DNA of 64,000 bases, from contig NZ_SBHZ01000002.1 in assembly GCF_004521985.1 (NCBI RefSeq), positions 310,001 through 374,000 on the forward strand, written 5' to 3'. Positions 57,910-64,000 of this stretch are shown here, one piece after another. Every line of letters begins with the position of its first letter. Position 1 is the first letter of the stretch. This DNA comes from Ectopseudomonas khazarica (GTDB lineage: Bacteria; Pseudomonadota; Gammaproteobacteria; Pseudomonadales; Pseudomonadaceae). A program made the position numbers and the translations under genes. The notes below the pieces were generated by a model. That model saw only the letters and a list, made by a program, of their open reading frames with translations. It was not told the DNA's origin and made no database searches.

Positions 57910-58911
57910 TCAGGCAGTGGCCTTATCGTCTTTCTTCAGACTTGCCGGCGGCCAGTTGTCGAGGCGCATACCGAGGGACAGACCGCGAGAAGCCAGAACA
58001 TCCTTGATTTCGGTCAGGGATTTCTTGCCCAGGTTCGGGGTTTTGAGCAGCTCTACTTCGGTACGCTGAATCAGGTCGCCGATGTAGTAGATGTTCTCTG
58101 CCTTGAGGCAGTTGGCCGAACGTACGGTCAGTTCCAGGTCATCGACAGGACGCAGCAGGATCGGATCGATCTCGTCTTCCTGCTCGACCACAACCGGCTC
58201 ACTGTCACCCTTGAGGTCGACGAACGCGGCCAGCTGCTGCTGCAGGATGGTCGCGGCACGACGGATAGCCTCTTCAGGATCCAGGGTACCGTTGGTTTCC
58301 AGGTCGATAACCAGTTTGTCCAGGTTGGTGCGCTGCTCGACACGAGCGTTTTCCACCACGTAGGCAACACGACGTACCGGGCTGAACGAAGCATCCAGCT
58401 GCAAGCGACCAATGCTGCGGCTTTCATCTTCGTCGCTCTGGCGAGCGTCGGCTGGCTCATAGCCGCGACCACGAGCTACGGTGAGCTTCATGTTCAGCGA
58501 GCCATTGGAGGCCAGGTTGGCGATTACGTGGTCGCCGTTGACGATTTCGACATCGTGATCCAGCTGAATATCGGCAGCGGTAACGACGCCCGGGCCCTTC
58601 TTGGACAGAGTCAGGGTCACTTCGTCACGGCCGTGCAGCTTGATAGCCAGACCTTTCAGGTTGAGCAGGATCTCGATGACATCTTCCTGCACACCTTCGA
58701 TCGCGGAGTACTCGTGGAGTACGCCGTCGATCTCGGCCTCGACTACTGCACAGCCAGGCATGGAGGACAACAGGATGCGACGCAGCGCGTTGCCCAGGGT
58801 ATGGCCGAAACCACGCTCGAGAGGCTCGAGGGTGATCTTGGCGCGGGTCGGACTGACCTCCTGCACATCGATGTGACGGGGGGTCAGGAACTCATTTACC
58901 GAAATCTGCAT
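57910..58911 (-). CDS. rpoA: RNA polymerase alpha subunit
   Basis: A 333-residue subunit. The N-terminal domain (about 1-235) is for dimer assembly ([22 protein letters not shown]). The C-terminal domain (about 250-333) contacts UP elements and activators ([30 protein letters not shown]). The linker is acidic. It lies between rpsD and rplQ in the alpha operon, in the standard order. Confidence 0.99.
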   Translation of the reverse strand: MQISVNEFLTPRHIDVQEVSPTRAKITLEPLERGFGHTLGNALRRILLSSMPGCAVVEAEIDGVLHEYSAIEGVQEDVIEILLNLKGLAIKLHGRDEVTLTLSKKGPGVVTAADIQLDHDVEIVNGDHVIANLASNGSLNMKLTVARGRGYEPADARQSDEDESRSIGRLQLDASFSPVRRVAYVVENARVEQRTNLDKLVIDLETNGTLDPEEAIRRAATILQQQLAAFVDLKGDSEPVVVEQEDEIDPILLRPVDDLELTVRSANCLKAENIYYIGDLIQRTEVELLKTPNLGKKSLTEIKDVLASRGLSLGMRLDNWPPASLKKDDKATA

Positions 58912-58933
58912 GGATGCACCTATTTTCTAGCCC

Positions 58934-59554
58934 TTACTTGGAGTAGAGCTCGACAATCAGGCTCTCGTTGATGTCAGCGGACAGATCGCCACGAGCCGGT
59001 ACGTTCTTGAACACACCAGACTTCTTCTCGGCGTCTACTTCTACCCACTCAACGCGGCCGCGCTGGGCGCAGAGCTCAAGAGCCTGAGCGATGCGCAGCT
59101 GGTTCTTCGATTTCTCGCGAACAGCAACTACGTCGCCAGCTTTAACCTGGTAGGACGGTACGTTTACGGTCTGACCGTTGACGCTGATTGCTTTGTGCGA
59201 AACCAGCTGACGGGATTCGGCACGGGTAGCGCCAAAGCCCATACGGTAAACCACGTTATCCAGACGGCACTCCAGCAGTTGCAGCAGGTTTTCGCCGGTG
59301 GCGCCCTTCTGGCTGGCAGCTTGCTTGTAGTAACCGCTGAACTGACGCTCCAGAACGCCGTAGATACGACGGACTTTCTGCTTCTCACGCAGCTGGGTAC
59401 CGTAGTCGGATTGACGACCACGGCGCTGACCGTGAATACCGGGAGCTGCTTCGATGTTGCACTTAGATTCAAGCGCGCGAACACCACTCTTCAGGAAGAG
59501 ATCGGTGCCTTCACGACGAGACAGTTTGCACTTGGGACCAATGTAACGAGCCAT
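58934..59554 (-). CDS. rpsD: 30S ribosomal protein S4
   Basis: A 206-residue primary 16S rRNA-binding protein ([40 protein letters not shown], an S4-domain near [26 protein letters not shown]). In E. coli S4 also represses its own operon by binding the rpsM leader; a similar loop is expected here but the pseudoknot was not worked out. Confidence 0.99.
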   Translation of the reverse strand: MARYIGPKCKLSRREGTDLFLKSGVRALESKCNIEAAPGIHGQRRGRQSDYGTQLREKQKVRRIYGVLERQFSGYYKQAASQKGATGENLLQLLECRLDNVVYRMGFGATRAESRQLVSHKAISVNGQTVNVPSYQVKAGDVVAVREKSKNQLRIAQALELCAQRGRVEWVEVDAEKKSGVFKNVPARGDLSADINESLIVELYSK

Positions 59555-59571
59555 TTCTCACTGTCTCCTGT

Positions 59572-59961
59572 TTACACGCGACGCTTCTTCGGCGGACGGC
59601 ACCCGTTGTGCGGGATAGGCGTCACGTCGGTGATGCTGGCGATTTTGTAGCCGCAGGCGTTCAGAGCACGCACAGCGGATTCGCGACCTGGGCCTGGACC
59701 CTTGACGTTCACGTCGAGGTTCTTCAGACCGTACTCCAGTGCAGCCTGACCAGCGCGCTCGGCGGCGATCTGGGCGGCGAACGGAGTGGACTTACGCGAG
59801 CCGCGGAAGCCCGAACCACCGGAGGTAGCCCAGGACAAGGCGTTGCCCTGACGGTCGGTGATGGTCACGATAGTGTTGTTGAAAGACGCGTGGATGTGGG
59901 CGATGCCATCAACCACTGTCTTTTTGACTTTTTTACGAGTACGAGCAGCAGGTTTTGCCAT
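59572..59961 (-). CDS. rpsK: 30S ribosomal protein S11
   Basis: A 129-residue ribosomal protein ([54 protein letters not shown]), forming part of the 30S platform near the E site. Alpha operon, 17 bp before rpsD. Confidence 0.99.
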   Translation of the reverse strand: MAKPAARTRKKVKKTVVDGIAHIHASFNNTIVTITDRQGNALSWATSGGSGFRGSRKSTPFAAQIAAERAGQAALEYGLKNLDVNVKGPGPGRESAVRALNACGYKIASITDVTPIPHNGCRPPKKRRV

Positions 59962-59991
59962 GACTAAATTCCTGTCGATTCGCGAATGCGA

Positions 59992-60348
59992 TTACTTGCG
60001 GATCGGCTTACGCGGGCCCTTACGGGTGCGAGCGTTGGTCTTGGTACGCTGACCGCGAACCGGCAGACCTTTACGATGACGCAGGCCGCGGTAGCAACCC
60101 AGATCCATCAAGCGCTTGATCTTCATATTCACTTCACGACGCAGGTCGCCTTCGGTATTCACCTTGGCTACTTCGCCACGCAGCTGTTCGATCTGCTCGT
60201 CAGTCAGATCCTTGATTTTCGCAGCCGGATTTACGCCGGTAGCGGCACAGATTTTCTGTGCAGTGGTGCGACCAACACCGAAGATGTAGGTCAGCGAGAT
60301 AACAGTGTGCTTGTTATCCGGAATGTTAACGCCTGCAATACGGGCCAT
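59992..60348 (-). CDS. rpsM: 30S ribosomal protein S13
   Basis: A 118-residue ribosomal protein ([44 protein letters not shown]) at the 30S head contacting the 50S subunit and tRNA. First gene of the alpha operon, about 50 bases after the predicted transcription start. The leader would be the target for S4 autorepression. Confidence 0.99.
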   Translation of the reverse strand: MARIAGVNIPDNKHTVISLTYIFGVGRTTAQKICAATGVNPAAKIKDLTDEQIEQLRGEVAKVNTEGDLRREVNMKIKRLMDLGCYRGLRHRKGLPVRGQRTKTNARTRKGPRKPIRK

Positions 60349-60407
60349 TCAGTGGAACTCCAATTGACAGCTACCTACGCCCCGGAAGCCAAGAAATAGG
60401 GCGCGAG

Positions 60408-60436
60408 ATATTAACGCTGTAAAAACAAATAATCAA
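60408..60436 (-). promoter_or_regulatory. alpha-operon promoter (before rpsM)
   Basis: On the reverse strand: TTGATT, 17 bases, TAATAT. It abuts the hairpin at 60437, and transcription should start near 60400. Confidence 0.75.
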
Positions 60437-60460
60437 CCCGGCAGCGCACTAGCTGCCGGG
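60437..60460 (-). terminator. hairpin between rpmJ and rpsM, possible terminator
   Basis: CCCGGCAGC / GCTGCCGGG around a TAGTGC loop on the reverse strand, 21 bp after the rpmJ stop, followed by a T-rich stretch (TTGATTATTTGTTTTT). It may end the spc operon before the alpha operon begins. Confidence 0.6.
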
Positions 60461-60481
60461 CTTATCACGCGTGGTTCACAC

Positions 60482-60598
60482 TCAGCCTTGGCGCTGCTTG
60501 TGACGCGGCTCTGCGCTGCAGATCACCCGCACGACACCTTCGCGACGGATAATTTTGCAGTTACGGCACAGCTTTTTCACCGATGCACGAACTTTCAT
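60482..60598 (-). CDS. rpmJ: 50S ribosomal protein L36
   Basis: A 38-residue zinc-ribbon ribosomal protein, [20 protein letters not shown] followed by [18 protein letters not shown]. The metal ligands Cys11, Cys14 and Cys27 and His33 are present, so this is the zinc-binding C+ form. It lies 28 bp after secY at the end of the spc operon. Confidence 0.97.
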
Positions 60599-60626
60599 TA
60601 CCAACTCCTCGAACCTTACGGGTGGA

Positions 60627-61955
60627 TCAGCGGAGCATGCCGCTGCCATAACCCTTCAGGTTGGCTTTCTTCATCAGGGAATCGTACTGGTGAGACACGA
60701 GGTGAGATTGCACTTGGGACATGAAGTCCATGACAACCACGACCACGATCAGCAACGAGGTCCCGCCAAGGTAGAACGGAACGTTGGCCGCCACCACCAG
60801 GAACTGGGGCAACAGGCACACGGCCGTCATGTACAGAGCACCGAACATGGTCAAGCGGGTCAGTACGCCATCGATATAGCGTGCCGACTGCTCGCCCGGA
60901 CGGATGCCCGGAATAAAGGCACCGGACTTCTTCAGGTTTTCCGCTACGTCTTTCGGGTTGAACATCAGCGCTGTGTAGAAGAAGCAGAAGAAAATGATCC
61001 CTGCACTAAACAGCAGAATGTTCAACGGCTGACCAGGAGCGATAGCCTGCGAAATGTCCTGCAGCCAGCCCAGACCTTCGGACTGACCGAACCAAGACCC
61101 CAGCGAGGCCGGGAACAGCAGAAGGCTGCTGGCGAAAATGGCCGGGATCACGCCCGCCATGTTCACCTTCAACGGCAAGTGGCTGGTCTGCGCAGCGAAG
61201 ACCTTGCGGCCCTGCTGACGCTTGGCGTAGTGCACCGCAATGCGACGCTGACCACGCTCGATGAACACCACGAAACCGATGATCGCTACTGCCAGCAGGC
61301 CGATGGCAATCAGGGCGAAGATGTTGATATCGCCTTGACGGGCAGACTCGAAAGACTGCCCGATTGCCGCCGGCAGACCGGCCACGATGCCAGCAAAAAT
61401 CAGCATCGAGATACCGTTGCCGACACCGCGCTCGGTGATCTGCTCGCCCAGCCACATCATGAACATCGCGCCCGCCACAAAAGTGGTGACCGCCACGAAG
61501 TGGAAGCCGAAATCGACCGAGAACGCTACGCCCTGACTGGCCAGACCAACGGACATGCCGATGGCCTGGACGAATGCCAGGGCGAGTGTGCCGTAGCGGG
61601 TGTACTGGCTGATCTTGCGACGGCCAGCTTCACCTTCCTTCTTCAACTGCTCCAGCTGCGGGCTGACGGCGGTCATCAGCTGCATGATGATCGATGCCGA
61701 GATGTACGGCATGATCCCCAGTGCAAAGATGCTCATCCGCTCCAGCGCGCCGCCGGAAAACATGTTGAACAAGCTAAGAATGGTCCCCTCATTCTGCCGG
61801 AACAGATCCGCCAGTCGGTCTGGGTTGATGCCAGGAACCGGGATGTGCGCACCTATCCGGTAGACGATGATCGCCAGGAACAGGAAGCGCAGTCGAGCCC
61901 AGAGTTCGGACAACCCGCCACCTGCCAGCGCTGAGAGAGCACCTTGCTTAGCCAT
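60627..61955 (-). CDS. secY: preprotein translocase subunit SecY
   Basis: A 442-residue channel of the Sec translocon with ten membrane helices ([58 protein letters not shown]; and further). It exports unfolded proteins with SecEG and SecA. Its ATG directly follows the rplO stop (TAAATG). Confidence 0.99.
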
Positions 61956-62390
61956 TTAGTCCTCGAACTTACCGCCAGCTGCTTCGATAGCCGCACGCGC
62001 ACCCTTGGTGGCGGCGATACCTTTCAGGGTGACCGCACGGGTAACCTCACCGGACAGCATGACTTTGACGCGCTGTACGTGTTGGCCTACCAGGTTGGCA
62101 TCCTTCAGAGCCTGCAGAGTAACGACATCGCCTTCAACCTTGTTCAGCTCGGAGGTACGCAGTTCAGCGCGATCCATAGCCTTCAGGGAAACGAAGCCGA
62201 ACTTCGGCAGACGGCGGTGCAGCGGCTGCTGACCACCCTCGAAGCCCGGAGCGATGGAGCCACCGGAGCGGGAGGTCTGACCTTTGTGACCACGGCCACC
62301 AGTCTTGCCCAGACCGCTACCGATACCACGGCCCGGACGGTGCTTTTCGCGACGGGCACCCGGCGCGGAACGCAGATCGTTCAGTTGCAT
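61956..62390 (-). CDS. rplO: 50S ribosomal protein L15
   Basis: A 144-residue ribosomal protein ([41 protein letters not shown]) with a Gly/Arg-rich, rRNA-entering N-terminus and a globular C-terminus. The start at 62390 is preferred over the longer upstream frame. Confidence 0.99.
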   Translation of the reverse strand: MQLNDLRSAPGARREKHRPGRGIGSGLGKTGGRGHKGQTSRSGGSIAPGFEGGQQPLHRRLPKFGFVSLKAMDRAELRTSELNKVEGDVVTLQALKDANLVGQHVQRVKVMLSGEVTRAVTLKGIAATKGARAAIEAAGGKFED

Positions 62391-62392
62391 GA

Positions 62393-62572
62393 TTAACCCT
62401 CCACCTTCAGCAGGTAGTAAGCCTTGTTGATCATGCCGCGGTTTTCCGGAGTATCCAGAACCTCTACGGTGTGACCGATGCGGCGCAGACCCAGGCCCTT
62501 GACGCAAGCTTTGTGATTGGCCAGACGGCCATTGGTGCTCTTGATCAGAGTCACTTTGACGGTGTTAGCCAT
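62393..62572 (-). CDS. rpmD: 50S ribosomal protein L30
   Basis: A 59-residue ribosomal protein ([41 protein letters not shown]). Bacterial short form, 2 bp before rplO. Confidence 0.99.
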   Translation of the reverse strand: MANTVKVTLIKSTNGRLANHKACVKGLGLRRIGHTVEVLDTPENRGMINKAYYLLKVEG

Positions 62573-62574
62573 GG

Positions 62575-63075
62575 TTAGAGAATCTCCTCGACGCTCTTGC
62601 CACGCTTGGCCGCAACGGATTCCGGAGACTGCATGGTCTTCAGACCTTCGAAAGTGGCATGAACCACGTTCACCGGGTTGGTCGAGCCGTAGCACTTGGC
62701 CAGAACGTTCTGCACACCAGCCACTTCCAGCACGGCACGCATGGCGCCGCCGGCGATGATACCGGTACCTTCGGAAGCCGGCTGCATGAACACCTTGGAG
62801 GCGCCGTGAGCGGACTTGATCGGGTACTGCAGAGTGGTGCCGTTCAGATCCACCTGGATCATGTTGCGACGCGCAGCTTCCATCGCCTTCTGGATGGCAG
62901 CCGGTACTTCACGGGACTTGCCACGGCCGAAACCGACGCGACCCTTGCCATCACCCACTACGGTCAGTGCGGTGAAGGTGAAGATACGGCCACCTTTGAC
63001 GGTCTTGGCAACGCGGTTAACCTGAACCAGCTTCTCGATGTAGCCTTCGTCGCGCTTTTGGTCGTTATTTGCCAT
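62575..63075 (-). CDS. rpsE: 30S ribosomal protein S5
   Basis: A 166-residue ribosomal protein ([47 protein letters not shown]) that helps keep decoding accurate. The Val/Lys-rich loop near residue 20-30 is the place of spectinomycin-resistance mutations; it looks wild-type ([10 protein letters not shown]). Confidence 0.99.
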   Translation of the reverse strand: MANNDQKRDEGYIEKLVQVNRVAKTVKGGRIFTFTALTVVGDGKGRVGFGRGKSREVPAAIQKAMEAARRNMIQVDLNGTTLQYPIKSAHGASKVFMQPASEGTGIIAGGAMRAVLEVAGVQNVLAKCYGSTNPVNVVHATFEGLKTMQSPESVAAKRGKSVEEIL

Positions 63076-63078
63076 AAC

Positions 63079-63429
63079 TTAGAACTCCAGCCCGCCTTCA
63101 CGAGCAGCATCAGCCAGCGCCTTGACGCGGCCGTGGTACTTGAAGCCAGAACGGTCGAATGCCACTTGAGTCACACCAGCGGCTTTCGCACGCTCAGCAA
63201 CCAGCGCACCAACTTTCTTGGCTGCGTCGACGTTGCCGGTGGCGCCATCACGCAGAGCTTTGTCCAAGGTAGAGGCGCTGGCCAGAACCTTGCTGCCGTC
63301 GGCCGAGATGACCTGGGCATAGATGTGCTGCGAAGAGCGATACACGCACAGACGCACGGCTTCGAGCTCGTGCATTTTCAGGCGTGCTTTGCGAGCGCGA
63401 CGCAGACGAGTAACTTTTTTGTCGGTCAT
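63079..63429 (-). CDS. rplR: 50S ribosomal protein L18
   Basis: A 116-residue 5S rRNA-binding protein ([65 protein letters not shown]). Confidence 0.99.
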   Translation of the reverse strand: MTDKKVTRLRRARKARLKMHELEAVRLCVYRSSQHIYAQVISADGSKVLASASTLDKALRDGATGNVDAAKKVGALVAERAKAAGVTQVAFDRSGFKYHGRVKALADAAREGGLEF

Positions 63430-63440
63430 TTCTCAGCCCC

Positions 63441-63974
63441 TTACTTCTTCTTGGCTTCTTTACGACGGACAACTTCATCCGCGTAACGAACGCCTTTGCC
63501 CTTGTACGGCTCAGGACGACGGAAGTCACGGATCTCCGCAGCCACCTGACCCACCAGTTGCTTGTCGATACCCTTGATCAGGATTTCGGTCTGGTTCGGG
63601 GTTTCGGCCACGACGCCTTCCGGCAGTTCGTAGTCGATCGGGTGGGAGAAGCCCAGAGCAAGGTTCAGCACCTGGCCTTTGGCTTGAGCTTTGTAGCCCA
63701 CACCTACCAGTTGCAGCTTACGCTCGAAGCCTTGGCTGACACCGATGACCATGTTGTTCACCAGAGCGCGAGTAGTACCGGCCATGGCACGGTTCTGCTG
63801 GTCGCCGTTACGAGCAGCGAAACGCAGCTCGCTACCTTCCTGGATCACTTCCACGGACGAATGAACGTTCAGTTCCAGAGTGCCCTTGGCACCCTTCACC
63901 GAGAGCTGCTGACCGGCGAGTTTGATCTCGACACCAGCTGGCAGCGCGACGGGGTTCTTAGCAACGCGAGACAT
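63441..63974 (-). CDS. rplF: 50S ribosomal protein L6
   Basis: A 177-residue ribosomal protein with the two related halves of L6 ([69 protein letters not shown]), near the peptidyl-transferase and factor-binding regions. Confidence 0.99.
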   Translation of the reverse strand: MSRVAKNPVALPAGVEIKLAGQQLSVKGAKGTLELNVHSSVEVIQEGSELRFAARNGDQQNRAMAGTTRALVNNMVIGVSQGFERKLQLVGVGYKAQAKGQVLNLALGFSHPIDYELPEGVVAETPNQTEILIKGIDKQLVGQVAAEIRDFRRPEPYKGKGVRYADEVVRRKEAKKK

Positions 63975-63987
63975 GCTTATCCCCCCC

Positions 63988-64000
63988 TTAGAACACGGTG
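63988..64000 (-). CDS. rpsH: 30S ribosomal protein S8, last codons only
   Basis: The reverse-strand end reads T-V-F-stop, the usual C-terminus of S8 (ICTVF), 13 bp before the rplF start. The position is that of rpsH in every spc operon. Confidence 0.6.

Noticed and set aside
60555..61934. A 459-codon forward open frame across secY
   Set aside because: Antisense of SecY; His/Gln/Arg-rich with no domain.

Overview
The window is a GC-rich (roughly 65% by eye) gammaproteobacterial chromosome segment that reads as Pseudomonas in the broad sense. Evidence is the complete wsp surface-sensing operon, the classical Pseudomonas intergenic repeats (for example TGTAGGAGCGGCTTCAGCC), and gene order that follows the P. 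aeruginosa PAO1 blocks ppa, xseB-ispA-dxs, ribA to nrdR, a Zur-type zinc operon next to oprG, and ssb-MFS-uvrA-ftnA-catalase-rplQ-rpoA. The mix of repeat families recalls the mendocina/oleovorans/stutzeri side of the genus, but species cannot be fixed from the sequence alone. I see no rRNA, tRNA, CRISPR array, prophage or insertion sequence.

Layout. (1) 1-4.8 kb: the 3' end of a dctA-type dicarboxylate carrier, two GntR/FCD regulators in tandem, a GNAT acetyltransferase, a membrane-anchored PP2C-like/kinase-like protein that seems to lack catalytic residues, and the MtfA peptidase. (2) 4.9-14 kb: ppa, then wspABCDEFR, a chemosensory phosphorelay ending in a diguanylate cyclase that turns surface contact into c-di-GMP. 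(3) 14-23.5 kb: two transporters, then the isoprenoid-precursor genes xseB-ispA and dxs, separated here by a 1090-residue single-chain biotin-dependent acyl-CoA carboxylase and an epoxide-hydrolase-like protein. (4) 23.5-27.8 kb: a cobalamin riboswitch in front of btuB, convergent with ribA-orf-btuF. (5) 27.9-35.9 kb: a reverse-strand run containing nrdR-ribD, an FMN riboswitch with a possible leader peptide, ribE, a RibB with a degenerate GTP-cyclohydrolase-II domain, ribH, nusB, thiL and pgpA.

(6) 35.9-41.8 kb: a lipoprotein, a methyltransferase, a CnoX-type thioredoxin/TPR chaperone, then a probable zinc-starvation operon behind a near-perfect Zur palindrome (His-rich periplasmic protein, ABC ATPase, FtsX-like permease, DUF3299 protein). 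(7) 41.9-46.8 kb: a six-gene TonB2-type energising module (DUF3450, long ExbB/TtpC-like, ExbB, ExbD, TonB, TPR) with a candidate Fur box, lying between the zinc operon and oprG. (8) 46.9-57.2 kb: oprG, two sugar-nucleotide SDR-like proteins, ssb, an MFS exporter, uvrA, ferritin FtnA and catalase-peroxidase KatG. (9) 57.4-64 kb: the reverse-strand ribosomal block rplQ-rpoA-rpsD-rpsK-rpsM (alpha operon, with its own good promoter), then rpmJ-secY-rplO-rpmD-rpsE-rplR-rplF and the last codons of rpsH (spc operon).

Most of the window is well-known core Pseudomonas biology. The less ordinary parts are the carboxylase/hydrolase pair between ispA and dxs, the degenerate phosphatase-kinase fusion, the FMN-riboswitch leader ORF, and the TonB2 module. 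I did not find convincing evidence for a wholly new system.
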